DNA of 64,000 bases from positions 3,699,001-3,763,000 of the forward strand of contig NZ_CP027668.1 in NCBI RefSeq assembly GCF_003008515.1, given 5' to 3'. Under the pieces are notes generated by a model, which worked only from the letters and a program-made list of their open reading frames with translations, was not told the origin of the DNA and ran no database searches. Numbering within the stretch: the stretch's first letter is position 1; every line of letters begins with the position of its first letter. This document shows positions 11,213 through 19,757 of the stretch, piece after piece. The DNA comes from Phreatobacter cathodiphilus. Its GTDB lineage: Bacteria; Pseudomonadota; Alphaproteobacteria; Rhizobiales; Phreatobacteraceae. Made by a program: the position numbers and the translations under genes.

Positions 11213-11743
11213 CTAGCGCACCACCATCACCGCCTGCCGCGACAGCCGCGGCAGGATCTTGGCGAAATCGGCGATGCGGATGGCGACGCAGCCCGCCGTC
11301 GGGGTGAAGCCGTCGCGCGCGCCGTGCCAGAAAATGGCGCTGCCACGTCGGCGGCGGACGGGCGCGTCGTTCCAGCCGAGCTCGACAATGGTGTCGTAGA
11401 GGCGGTCGGCGCGGGCGAGGCGCTCCTCGGCCGGGCCCGGCGGGCGGCGGATCAGTCGGTTGTAGCGCCGGTCGTCAGCATCGTCGCACCAGGCGTCCTC
11501 CGGGCCGATGGCCCGGACCGGGCGGAGGACCTGCGGCCGGGGGAGCCGATCGGCGCGGAAGAAGACGCGGCGGAGCAGCAGCCGCGCCCGCGGCGTCGCC
11601 CCGTCACCCTCGCGCTTGTCCGAGCGGATGCCGCCGCGGCCGAGGGCGCAGGGAAAGGCCGCGAGACCCACATGCACCACGCCGCGGGAGGGGCGGCCCG
11701 GCAAGGCATGCACAAAAATCCGTGAGACGCGACCTTTCGCCAT
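11213..11743 (-). CDS. L,D-transpeptidase catalytic (YkuD)-type protein
   Basis: About 176 residues from the ATG at 11743 (another ATG lies five codons upstream at 11758). The C-terminal active-site stretch FWHGARDGFTPTAGCVAI fits the YkuD pattern in which a His and a Cys (normally SHGCVR) form the catalytic centre; here the motif reads TAGCVAI. Such enzymes make 3-3 crosslinks in peptidoglycan or attach proteins to it. No clear signal peptide follows the chosen start, although the N-terminus KGRVSRIFVHALPG is basic. Short YkuD proteins of this kind are common in Hyphomicrobiales. Confidence 0.78.
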   Translation of the reverse strand: MAKGRVSRIFVHALPGRPSRGVVHVGLAAFPCALGRGGIRSDKREGDGATPRARLLLRRVFFRADRLPRPQVLRPVRAIGPEDAWCDDADDRRYNRLIRRPPGPAEERLARADRLYDTIVELGWNDAPVRRRRGSAIFWHGARDGFTPTAGCVAIRIADFAKILPRLSRQAVMVVR

Positions 11744-11877
11744 CAAAATGTCATCCATATCTCTACGACCCGGTGCGCCGCCGTTGTGTAACGCGAACGG
11801 CGCAGCGCGCGTAGTGCCTTTCCAAGTCTCGACCTCCGGGCCCGTCCTTGCGGCAGCCCCTCTTTCCGGGTGATCTG

Positions 11878-12564
11878 ATGAGCCAAGTCCGCAAGATCCT
11901 GCTCTGCGACGACGATGCCGACATGCGCGAGGCGCTGTCCGAACAGCTCGCGCTGCACGAGGAGTTCGAGACCGTCAGCGTCGATTCCGCCGCCAAGGCG
12001 ATCCAGACGGTGAAGGGCGATCATTTCGACCTCCTGATCATGGATGTCGGACTGCCGGACATGGACGGCCGCGAGGCGGTCAAGATCATGCGCAAGGGCG
12101 GTTTCAAGAGCCCCATCATCATGCTGACGGGCCACGACACCGATTCCGACACGATCCTCGGCCTCGAGGCAGGCGCCAACGACTACGTGGTCAAGCCCTT
12201 CCGCTTCGCGGTGTTGCTCGCCCGCGTGCGCGCCCAGTTGCGCCAGCACGAGGCCAGCGAGGACGCGGTGTTCCAGATCGGAACCTATTCCTTCCGGCCC
12301 TCGTCCAAGCTCCTGATCACCGACAAGAACGGCAAGATCCGCCTGACCGAGAAGGAGACGGCGATCCTGCGCTACCTCTACCGCCAGGGCATCAAGCCGG
12401 TATCGCGCGAGATCCTGCTCTCCGAGGTCTGGGGATACAATTCCGGCGTCACCACCCACACGCTGGAGACCCACATCTACCGGCTGCGTCAGAAGATCGA
12501 AAAGGATCCGGGCAACGCCTCCCTTCTCGTCACCGAAGGCGGCGGCTACAAGCTGGTTCCCTGA
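11878..12564 (+). CDS. OmpR/PhoB-family response regulator (RR1)
   Basis: A 228-residue two-domain regulator. The receiver starts ILLCDDDADMREALSEQLALH, with the phospho-acceptor D56 in LLIMDVGLPDMDG and the lysine in VVKPFRF. The winged-helix output has ILLSEVWGYNSGVTTHTLETHIYRLRQKI and ends EGGGYKLVP. The ATG at 11878 begins the conserved receiver; an upstream in-frame ATG at 11848 adds only ten unrelated residues. It is divergent from the L,D-transpeptidase. No kinase is directly adjacent; the cyclic-nucleotide-binding gene follows 117 bases later, then a hybrid kinase. Confidence 0.93.
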   Translation: MSQVRKILLCDDDADMREALSEQLALHEEFETVSVDSAAKAIQTVKGDHFDLLIMDVGLPDMDGREAVKIMRKGGFKSPIIMLTGHDTDSDTILGLEAGANDYVVKPFRFAVLLARVRAQLRQHEASEDAVFQIGTYSFRPSSKLLITDKNGKIRLTEKETAILRYLYRQGIKPVSREILLSEVWGYNSGVTTHTLETHIYRLRQKIEKDPGNASLLVTEGGGYKLVP

Positions 12565-12681
12565 CAGCGTTACCGAATTCCAAAGACATTTCGGTACATT
12601 GTTGAAGATCGGCCGCCCGGCCCCCGGCACGGGCGGCTCTATTGCCGTTCGATTCCCTTTCAGTCGTGCTAAGCGGAGCCC

Positions 12682-13131
12682 ATGGCCCTCGACGACGACA
12701 TTGCCCTTCTGGCGCGGGTTCCGCTGTTCGCAAGTCTGGGCGGAGAGCCGGTCCGCCTCCTGGCATTCTCCGCCGAGACGCGCTTCCTGCGCGCCGGCGA
12801 CGTGCTGTTCAAGGAGGGGCAGGCGGCCGATTGCGGCTATGTGATCGGCGAGGGGCGCATTTCGCTGACCAATGACGGCGGCCTCACCGACCATCTCGCC
12901 GGGCCCGGCAGCCTCATCGGCGAGATGGCCCTGATCATCGAGACGTTGCGCCCCGCCACCGCCACGGCGCGCGATCCCGTCACCGTCCTGCGCATTCCGC
13001 GCGCGCTGTTCCGCCGGGTGCTCACCGAGTTTCCCGACGCGGCGCAGCGGGTGCACGAGGATTTCCGCGAGAAGATGCGGGCCACCACCGCCGATCTGCT
13101 GCGCGTCGGCAGGCTGTTCGAACGCGGCTGA
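12682..13131 (+). CDS. Stand-alone cyclic-nucleotide-binding (Crp/Fnr N-domain) protein
   Basis: A 149-residue protein made almost only of a cNMP-binding beta-roll: LARVPLFASLGGEPVRLLAFSAETR, then FLRAGDVLFKEGQAADCGYVIGEGRISL and GSLIGEMALIIETLRPATATA, the phosphate-binding-cassette region. No helix-turn-helix follows, unlike Crp or Fnr, so it is probably a sensor or adaptor that acts through a partner. It lies between RR1 and a hybrid histidine kinase on the same strand, which suggests a link to that signalling pathway. The ligand cannot be stated. Confidence 0.88.
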   Translation: MALDDDIALLARVPLFASLGGEPVRLLAFSAETRFLRAGDVLFKEGQAADCGYVIGEGRISLTNDGGLTDHLAGPGSLIGEMALIIETLRPATATARDPVTVLRIPRALFRRVLTEFPDAAQRVHEDFREKMRATTADLLRVGRLFERG

Positions 13132-13189
13132 GCATTCCGCGCGCGCTTGACGCGAGGTCAGTGCCGCACCAATGTCCCGCCCGGTGCCT

Positions 13190-13206
13190 GGTCACCTGGG
13201 GTGACC
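13190..13206. promoter_or_regulatory. Perfect palindrome upstream of hybrid kinase HK1
   Basis: GGTCACC-TGG-GGTGACC is a perfect 7-bp inverted repeat with a 3-base spacer, ending 18 bases before the HK1 ATG. Its position and symmetry suit an operator for a dimeric regulator or a short RNA hairpin near the ribosome-binding site. No family is assigned. Confidence 0.45.
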
Positions 13207-13224
13207 CTGGCCGCGGAGAAGGCG

Positions 13225-15525
13225 ATGGCCGAAACCGGCACGCGCGGTGGAAGCGCCGGCAACGGCGGCACGGACCTCTCACGCCGCTTCGCCGGCCTCC
13301 TCATCCTGTGCGGACTGCCGCTGTTGCTGCTCGTTGGCGCGCTCGGCTGGTCGACCTACGGGCGGGCCGAGCTCACCGCGCAGGCGCGCGACCACATGGT
13401 CGAGCATGTCCTCCTCGTCGGCGGCATCGTCGCCACCTTCACCGTGCTCGCCGTGGTGGTCTGGCGGCAGTTCGTCGCTCCCGCAGTGGCACTGGCACGG
13501 GCGAGCGCGCTGAGCGGCCGCGGCGAGACGGCGCCGCTGCCGGATGTGCCGACGCCCTGGGCGGGGCTGCGCCACCAGCTCGAACTCTCCATCGGCGAGC
13601 AGCAGGCCAAGATCCACCAGCTCAGGGCGATGATCGACGGCATCCCGCTGCGCACCGTCTATGTCGATCCCGACCTCGTTTACCGCGACGCCAACCGCGA
13701 GTTCCTCGAATTCGTCGGCAAGCCGCGGGACGAGGTCATCGGTCACACGGTGGAGGAAATCCTCGGCCCCAAAGTGGTCGAACAGTACCTGACCCTCGGC
13801 GAGCGGGTCCGCCGCGGCGAGACCATGCGGTGGGAGGGATGGATCCCCTTCGTCACCCGCGGCCAGCGCTACCTGCAGGTCTCGCTCATGCCCTATGTGG
13901 CGGTCGGCGACACCCGCGTCGGCTACCTCACCTTCACCCGCGACCTCACCGAGCTGAAACTGGGCGAGCAGGAACTCGCCCGCAACATGGAGGCGCTGGC
14001 GCGCAGCGAGGCGATGAACAAGGCGGTGGTCGTCTCCTCCCTCGACGCCATCATCGTCTCGGACGAGGACTGGCGGGTGGTCGAGTTCAATCCCGCCGCC
14101 GAGGCCATGTTCGGCTTCGCGCGGGAGGAGGCCATGGGCCGCTACGCCTTCGACATCGTCGTGCCCGACGACATGCGCGACATGCAGATCGGCACCATGG
14201 CGCGCTACAAGGCCAAGGTGGACGTGGGCAGCCTCGCCCGCCGCTTCGACACGGTTGCGAGGCGCCGCGACGGCTCGACCTTCCCGGTGGAATATTCCGT
14301 CAATACGATCCGCACCGGCGACCATCGCCTGTTCATGGCCCATGTCCGCGACCTCACCGAGACCCGGCGGATGGAGGCGGAGGCGCAGGCGAGCCGCGAA
14401 CGCCTGCACCAGGTGGAGAAGCTCTCCGCCATGGGCTCCCTGCTCGCGGGGGTCGCGCACGAGCTGAACAACCCGCTCGCCATCGTCATCGCCCAGTCGT
14501 CCCTTCTGGTGGAGAAAGCCGCCACCGAGGGCGTGAAACGCCGCGGCGAGCGGATCCACGCCGCCGCCGAGCGCTGCGGCCGCATCGTCAAGAGCTTCCT
14601 CGCCATGGCGCGGCAGAAGCCGCCGCAGCGCGAACCGGTCGACCTCGGGCAGGTCGTGACCGGCGCTCTCGACATGGTCGCCTACGGCCTGCGCAGCTCC
14701 GGCATCGACGTGGACATGGACATCACGCCGGACCTGCCGGTGATCAGCGGCGACCGCGACCTGCTGACCCAGGTCCTCGCCAATCTGATGATCAACGCCC
14801 AGCAGGCGCTGATGGACCAGCCGGCGCCGCGGCGGATCGCCCTGCGTGTGCGGCGGGAGGGAGCCGACATCGCCATCCGCGTCGCCGACAACGGTCCGGG
14901 CATTCCCCCCGACATCATGCGGCGGGTTTTTGAGCCCTATTTCACCACCAAGCCGGCGGGGGTCGGGACGGGCATCGGCCTGTCCATCTGCCGCAACGTG
15001 GTCGAGGCCCATGGCGGCAAGGTCTCGTTGAGCAACCGCCCGGAGGGTGGCGCGCAGTTCGACATCACCCTGCCGGTGGCGCCCGCGGGAGCGGAAACCG
15101 CCGAGGCCGGCGCGCCGCCGCTCTCGCGGCCGGGCCTGTCCGTTCTCATCGTCGACGACGAGGTGGACGTCGCCCGCAGCCTCGCCGAGATCGTCGAGGG
15201 GCTGGGGCACCGGCCGGTCACGGTCGACCGGCCGATGGCGGCCCTCGAACAGGTGGAGAACCGCCGCTTCGACGTGATCTTCGCCGACCTGCGCATGCCG
15301 GGCCTCGACGGCATCGACTTCCGCGACCGCATCCACCGCCGCGACCCCGCCCTGGCGGAGCGCACGGTGATCGTCACCGGAGATACCGTGGCCGGGCCCG
15401 ATCGGCTGGCGCGCGCCGAGGGCGCCGAGGCAGTGGTGCTGGAGAAGCCCTTCACCTTCGACGACGTGCGCCAGGTGCTCGCGCGCGTCGCCGGCAGCGG
15501 GACGGCGGAGCCCGCCGCCCGCTAG
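13225..15525 (+). CDS. Membrane hybrid histidine kinase with PAS domains and C-terminal receiver (HK1)
   Basis: 766 residues from the ATG at 13225 (the frame is open from a TTG at 13147). Two membrane segments come first (about residues 24-43 and 66-84) with almost no periplasmic loop. Two PAS-like domains follow, then HisKA with the phospho-acceptor H412 in VAHELNNPLAI. The ATPase domain has DNGPGIP and TTKPAGVGTGIGLSIC, and the receiver has D688 in FADLRMPGLDG. All key residues are intact. It is paralogous to HK2 at 17755, most closely from HisKA onward. It converges with the globin gene. Confidence 0.92.
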   Translation: MAETGTRGGSAGNGGTDLSRRFAGLLILCGLPLLLLVGALGWSTYGRAELTAQARDHMVEHVLLVGGIVATFTVLAVVVWRQFVAPAVALARASALSGRGETAPLPDVPTPWAGLRHQLELSIGEQQAKIHQLRAMIDGIPLRTVYVDPDLVYRDANREFLEFVGKPRDEVIGHTVEEILGPKVVEQYLTLGERVRRGETMRWEGWIPFVTRGQRYLQVSLMPYVAVGDTRVGYLTFTRDLTELKLGEQELARNMEALARSEAMNKAVVVSSLDAIIVSDEDWRVVEFNPAAEAMFGFAREEAMGRYAFDIVVPDDMRDMQIGTMARYKAKVDVGSLARRFDTVARRRDGSTFPVEYSVNTIRTGDHRLFMAHVRDLTETRRMEAEAQASRERLHQVEKLSAMGSLLAGVAHELNNPLAIVIAQSSLLVEKAATEGVKRRGERIHAAAERCGRIVKSFLAMARQKPPQREPVDLGQVVTGALDMVAYGLRSSGIDVDMDITPDLPVISGDRDLLTQVLANLMINAQQALMDQPAPRRIALRVRREGADIAIRVADNGPGIPPDIMRRVFEPYFTTKPAGVGTGIGLSICRNVVEAHGGKVSLSNRPEGGAQFDITLPVAPAGAETAEAGAPPLSRPGLSVLIVDDEVDVARSLAEIVEGLGHRPVTVDRPMAALEQVENRRFDVIFADLRMPGLDGIDFRDRIHRRDPALAERTVIVTGDTVAGPDRLARAEGAEAVVLEKPFTFDDVRQVLARVAGSGTAEPAAR

Positions 15526-15532
15526 GTGGCGC

Positions 15533-15955
15533 TCAGGCGGCGGCGCGCGGCGCTCCCTCGGCCTCGCTCATGGTCTCGGCCAGCATGCCGTAGCAGCGGG
15601 CCCAGGCGGCGCGGGAGGCATCGTCGAACCCGTCGCCGAGATGGTCGCCGAGGGTCTTCAGGAGAGCGATGCCGACCGTGTGATAGTCGGCGGCGGTGAC
15701 GCCGTAGCCGACATGTTTCGCACCGAGGGCGCGGACGTCGTCAATGACGGCGGCGAGGTCGTCGAGCGACAGGATGACGTGGGCCAGCACCTTCACCAGC
15801 TTGCCGCGCTGGGCGGAGAGGTCGGCGGGAAACATCGGCCTGAGCGTGCCGTCGAGGTGGAAGAGATTGTCGTAGAAGTCGGCGGCGAAGGCATCCGCTC
15901 GGCGGGCGACGAGGCCGAACTGGCGGCGGATGAGGGCGATCTGGTCGGGTGTCAT
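15533..15955 (-). CDS. Single-domain globin of the flavohaemoglobin type
   Basis: A 140-residue haem protein: the globin domain alone, without the reductase domains of flavohaemoglobin. The proximal histidine is H81 in AKHVGYGVTAADYHTVG. Y28 (B10) in DFYDNLF and Q49 (E7) in LSAQRGKLV give the Tyr-B10/Gln-E7 pocket common in NO-handling bacterial globins such as Vitreoscilla-type proteins. It could detoxify NO, deliver oxygen, or sense gas for the surrounding kinases. The ATG at 15955 gives MTPDQIALIRRQF; the frame runs on upstream but the added sequence is not globin-like. Confidence 0.9.
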   Translation of the reverse strand: MTPDQIALIRRQFGLVARRADAFAADFYDNLFHLDGTLRPMFPADLSAQRGKLVKVLAHVILSLDDLAAVIDDVRALGAKHVGYGVTAADYHTVGIALLKTLGDHLGDGFDDASRAAWARCYGMLAETMSEAEGAPRAAA

Positions 15956-16217
15956 GGGATGTATCCGCTGGTGGTGGTGGAGTGACCCGAGCCTCGCCGG
16001 GCCGTCCTTCACCCCCATGCCGCCCGTCGGACGCCGCTGTTTCCCCCGTTTCGATGCGTCCGATCGTCCCCCGGCTGAAACACGGATTGACGTTGCACGA
16101 CATGCGGCGGCACGAATGAGGCGGTCAGATCGTCCCGTTCCCAATCGCACCCACCGCAAGCGCAGACCCGATCCGATGCCGCCGCTCCAGACCACCCGCG
16201 AGACCGACCGGTCCGGC

Positions 16218-16925
16218 TCAGGCCGCTTCCCCGCCGGGCTTTTCGCCGGCATGGCTCGGCACGTCGAAGACGTAGCCGTGGCCGCGGACGGTGCGGATCG
16301 CCTCGGTGTCCAGCTTGCGCCTGAGGCGGGCGATGCGGGAATCGACGGCGCGGTCGAAGGCTTCCTCGTCCTCCGCGGGCGCCTGCTCCATGATCTCCTC
16401 GCGGGTCAGCACCTTGCCGGGATTCTCCGCAAAGATGCGGATCAGCGCCACCTCGCCGGCGGAGAGCCGGTCGGTCGAGCCGTCCACCTTGAGGATACGC
16501 GCCGCGACGAGATCGACCGAGGCCTGTTCGAAGACGACGAGGTTGCGCCGCCGTCCCAGCCGGCGCTGCAGGATGCCCGCCACGCGGGCGGCGAGCTCGC
16601 GCAGCTCGACCGGCTTCTGCACATAGTCGTCGGCGCCGAGTTCGAGGCCGAGCACACGGTCGATCGGATCGGGATTGCCGGTGAGGACCAGCACGGCGAC
16701 GTCGCTGGCCAGATCCGTCCGGATCAGGATGTCGATGCCGTTCTCGCCCGGCAGGCCGATGTCGAGAATGATGAGGTCTGGCTTCTCGCGGGCGAGATAG
16801 GGCTCCAGCTCCCAGGCCGCCTTCAGGCAGTCGACGTCGTAGCCGAGATCGGTAAGGTACTCCCGCACCGCGTCGGCCCAGTCGGGTTCGTCGTCCAGCA
16901 CCGCTATCCTGCCGCGCCGCGCCAT
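16218..16925 (-). CDS. OmpR-family response regulator (RR2)
   Basis: A 235-residue regulator. The receiver starts MARRGRIAVLDDEPDWADAV, with acceptor D55 in LIILDIGLPGENG, the LTGN threonine and the lysine in VQKPVELRE. The winged-helix output has DRAVDSRIARLRRKLD and ends TVRGHGYVFDVPS. The ATG at 16925 was preferred over in-frame ATGs further upstream, which add non-receiver sequence. It is divergent from RR3 across 110 bases. The globin gene follows downstream on the same strand after about 260 bases with no gene. Confidence 0.92.
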   Translation of the reverse strand: MARRGRIAVLDDEPDWADAVREYLTDLGYDVDCLKAAWELEPYLAREKPDLIILDIGLPGENGIDILIRTDLASDVAVLVLTGNPDPIDRVLGLELGADDYVQKPVELRELAARVAGILQRRLGRRRNLVVFEQASVDLVAARILKVDGSTDRLSAGEVALIRIFAENPGKVLTREEIMEQAPAEDEEAFDRAVDSRIARLRRKLDTEAIRTVRGHGYVFDVPSHAGEKPGGEAA

Positions 16926-16983
16926 CGTCTTCCCTTCCACAACCCGTCGCCGGACAGCCTCGTCCATGCGACACGTCATCCTA

Positions 16984-17011
16984 ATGCGCAGCCCTCGGGG
17001 CTGTCACGCAT
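16984..17011. promoter_or_regulatory. Inverted repeat between divergent response regulator genes
   Basis: ATGCG-CAGCCC-TCG-GGGCTG-TCA-CGCAT. An inner 6-bp perfect stem is flanked by a matching outer 5-bp pair with a 3-base bulge. It sits in the 110-base divergent interval of RR2 and RR3, 25 bases before the RR3 ATG. Candidate operator, possibly for autoregulation, or a leader hairpin of the RR3 message. Confidence 0.4.
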
Positions 17012-17035
17012 GCTCGCAACCGAAGGGCATCTGCA

Positions 17036-17758
17036 ATGAGAGCCACCGTGGCCATCGTCGACGACGAGGAACATCTGCGCGAGGCGGTCGGGGAATATCT
17101 CGAGCTCCAGGGCTTCGAGGTGATGAGCTTCCGCAACGCCCAGGCCTTCCGTGAGGAAAGCGCCGGCAAGGCGATCGACGTCGCCATCCTCGACATCGCC
17201 ATGCCGGGCGAGGACGGACTGTCGCTCGCCCGCTTCATCCGCAAGTCCGGCCAGACCGGCATCATCATGGCGACGGCGGCCGGGCGCCCCATCGACCGGA
17301 TCGTCGGCCTCGAGATCGGCGCGGACGACTATCTGGTGAAGCCCTACGAGCTCAGGGAACTCCTCGCCCGCATCAAGAGCGTGCTGCGCCGGGTGAACGC
17401 CGCGCCGGCCGCGGCCGAACCGCAGTCGCCGGCGGTACGCGAGGGCCGCAGCCTGCGCTTCGGCGCGCTGACGCTCGACCTCGACGCGCGCCGCCTCACC
17501 GACGCCGCCAACGGGCCGATCGAGCTGACCGCGATGGAGTTCGACCTCCTCCAGGCACTGGCGACGAGGCCGAACCGCGTCCTCTCGCGCGGCCAGCTCC
17601 AGGAATTCGCCCACGGGCGCTCCGCCGACGAGAGCGACCGCTCGATCGACATCCGCGTGACGCGTCTGCGCAAGAAGATCGAACCGGATCCCGAACACCC
17701 GCGCTTCATCAAGACGGTGCGCGGCGAGGGCTATGTCTTCGTCCCCAGCGGAGCGTGA
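17036..17758 (+). CDS. OmpR-family response regulator (RR3), partner of HK2
   Basis: A 240-residue regulator. The receiver begins MRATVAIVDDEEHLREAV, with acceptor D53 in VAILDIAMPGEDG and the lysine in YLVKPYELRELLARI. An Ala/Pro-rich linker leads to a winged helix with LSRGQLQEFAHGR, DRSIDIRVTRLRKKIE and the terminal VRGEGYVFVPSGA. Its stop overlaps the GTG start of the hybrid kinase HK2, so the two are almost certainly translated as a pair. RR2, on the other side, is the divergent neighbour. Confidence 0.94.
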   Translation: MRATVAIVDDEEHLREAVGEYLELQGFEVMSFRNAQAFREESAGKAIDVAILDIAMPGEDGLSLARFIRKSGQTGIIMATAAGRPIDRIVGLEIGADDYLVKPYELRELLARIKSVLRRVNAAPAAAEPQSPAVREGRSLRFGALTLDLDARRLTDAANGPIELTAMEFDLLQALATRPNRVLSRGQLQEFAHGRSADESDRSIDIRVTRLRKKIEPDPEHPRFIKTVRGEGYVFVPSGA

Positions 17759-19740
17759 TCGTGTCCTCGGCCAGCGGGGGGGCCGCTGCAGATTCGGGGA
17801 ACGACCTCGCGGCGATGGTGCGCGACGAGGTCCTGGCGCCCGGTGGCCGGTTCGACACCGGCGTGCTCGGCAGGCTCTTCGACGCCATGCCGATGCGTGT
17901 GACGGCAGCCGATGCCGAGGGCCGGTTCGTCTATGCCAACCGCGCCGCTCTCGCCATGTTCGACCTCAGCCTCGACCAGGTGGTGGGCCGGACCGTGCGG
18001 GAGATTCTCGGCGAGGACATGGCCGCGAGGACCACGCCGCTCATCGCCACCCTCGCCGGCGGCGAGCCGGTGCAGTGGAGCGACTGGGTCACCTATGCCA
18101 ACGGCGCCCGTCGCCATGTCGAGCAGGTCTATGCGCCCTGTTTCGACCGCGGCGGCGGCCTCGTCGGCTTCATCGCGCTGATCCGCGACACCACCGCCCT
18201 GAAGGAGCGGGAGGAGGCACTGGAGGCCCGGCTCGCCGCCCTGAACGTCGCCGAGGCCATCAACACCGCCATCATCAAGACCTCCATCGATCCGATCATG
18301 GTGGTCGACGAGGAGGGCGTGCTGATCGACCTCAACCCCGCCGCCATGGCGACCTTCGGCTATTCCCGCAGCAATTCCGTCGGCCGGCCGATCTCCGAAC
18401 TGATCATCCCGCCGTCCCTGCGGCAGGCCCATGCCGAGGGCATGGCCCGCTATACGGCGAGCGGCATCAGCCGCGTGCTCGACCAGCGGCTGACCCTGGA
18501 GGCGCAGCGGGCCGACGGCTCGGTCATTCCCATCGAGTTGACCATTTCCGAGATCCGCCTGCCGCAGCGGCGGGTGTTCACCGCGCACCTGCGCGACCTG
18601 TCGCAGGCTCGCGAGGCGGAGCGGCAGATGGAGCAGCAGCGCGAGCGGCTGCACCAGGCCGAGAAGCTCTCCGCCATGGGCTCGCTGCTCGCCGGCGTCG
18701 CCCACGAGCTCAACAATCCGCTGGCCATCCTCGTGGCGCAGTCGACCCTGCTGATGGAGACGGCGAGCGATGCCGGCCAGAAGCGGCGGGCCGAACGCAT
18801 CCACGCCGCCGCCGACCGGGCGGGCCGCATCGTCAAGAGCTTCCTCGCCATGGCCCGCCAGCGGCCGGAGAAGCGCGAGACGACCCAGCTCAACGACCTC
18901 GTCCGCTCCGCCGCCGACATGCTCGCCTACGGGCTGCGCAGCCACGACGTGACGCTCGACCTCGACCTCGACCCGAACCTGCCGGTCATCGTCGCCGACC
19001 AGGACTTCATCGGCCAGGTGGTCGCCAACCTCGTCATCAACGCCCAGCACGCTCTCGTCGACATGGAGCCGCCGCGCGTGGTCAGCATCGCCACCCGGCG
19101 CAAGAACGGCCATGTGCGGCTCGTCGTCAGCGACAACGGGCCCGGCGTGCCGGATGCCATCGCGGGGCGCATCTTCGATCCCTATTTCACCACCAAGCCG
19201 GCCGGCGTCGGCACGGGGATCGGCCTGTCGATCTGCAAGTCCATCATCGAGTCGCACGGCGGCTCCATCGCCCTCGACCGCAGCGAGGAGGGCGGCGCCC
19301 GCTTCACCGTGCTGCTCCCGGCCGCTCTGCCCCCGGCCCCGGCCGAGGCGCCCGAGGAGCCGGCCCGGCCGGAGGGCCTCACCATCCTCGTCGTCGACGA
19401 CGAGGCCGACGTGCGCGCCAGCCTCGCCGAGATGCTCGAACTCTTCGGCCACCGCATCCTGCCGGCGCAGACGGCCCGCGAGGCGTTGGAGGAGGGGGCG
19501 ATCCAGGCGGCCGACCTCGTCTTCGTCGACCTGCGCATGCCGGGCATCGACGGCCTGAAGTTCCGTGACCGGGCGGTGGCGCTCAATCCCCGCCTCGCCG
19601 ACCGGGTGGTCATCATGACCGGCGACGCGGTCGAGGGTCCGGGCGCCATCGAGCGCCACGCGGGAGACGAGACGATTCCGGTGATGGAGAAGCCCTTCAC
19701 CTTGGCAGACGTTCGCCGGATCCTCTCGGCCTTCATCTGA
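17755..19740 (+). CDS. Soluble hybrid histidine kinase with PAS domains and C-terminal receiver (HK2)
   Basis: 661 residues from the GTG at 17755, which overlaps the RR3 stop (a second in-frame GTG lies at 17761). There is no membrane segment, unlike HK1. Two PAS domains (about residues 40-145 and 165-285) precede HisKA with H317 in VAHELNNPLAI. The ATPase domain has DNGPGVP and TTKPAGVGTGIGLSIC. The receiver has D592 in VFVDLRMPGIDG. The order and the EKLSAMGSLLAGVAHELNN signature match HK1, implying gene duplication. It probably phosphorylates RR3. Confidence 0.93.
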   Translation: MIVSSASGGAAADSGNDLAAMVRDEVLAPGGRFDTGVLGRLFDAMPMRVTAADAEGRFVYANRAALAMFDLSLDQVVGRTVREILGEDMAARTTPLIATLAGGEPVQWSDWVTYANGARRHVEQVYAPCFDRGGGLVGFIALIRDTTALKEREEALEARLAALNVAEAINTAIIKTSIDPIMVVDEEGVLIDLNPAAMATFGYSRSNSVGRPISELIIPPSLRQAHAEGMARYTASGISRVLDQRLTLEAQRADGSVIPIELTISEIRLPQRRVFTAHLRDLSQAREAERQMEQQRERLHQAEKLSAMGSLLAGVAHELNNPLAILVAQSTLLMETASDAGQKRRAERIHAAADRAGRIVKSFLAMARQRPEKRETTQLNDLVRSAADMLAYGLRSHDVTLDLDLDPNLPVIVADQDFIGQVVANLVINAQHALVDMEPPRVVSIATRRKNGHVRLVVSDNGPGVPDAIAGRIFDPYFTTKPAGVGTGIGLSICKSIIESHGGSIALDRSEEGGARFTVLLPAALPPAPAEAPEEPARPEGLTILVVDDEADVRASLAEMLELFGHRILPAQTAREALEEGAIQAADLVFVDLRMPGIDGLKFRDRAVALNPRLADRVVIMTGDAVEGPGAIERHAGDETIPVMEKPFTLADVRRILSAFI

Positions 19741-19757
19741 ACTGCCGCGATCTTGGC

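Noticed and set aside
15956-16252. About 100-codon N-terminal extension of the globin
   Set aside because: Not globin-like, basic and low in conserved features; the ATG at 15955 begins the normal A helix.
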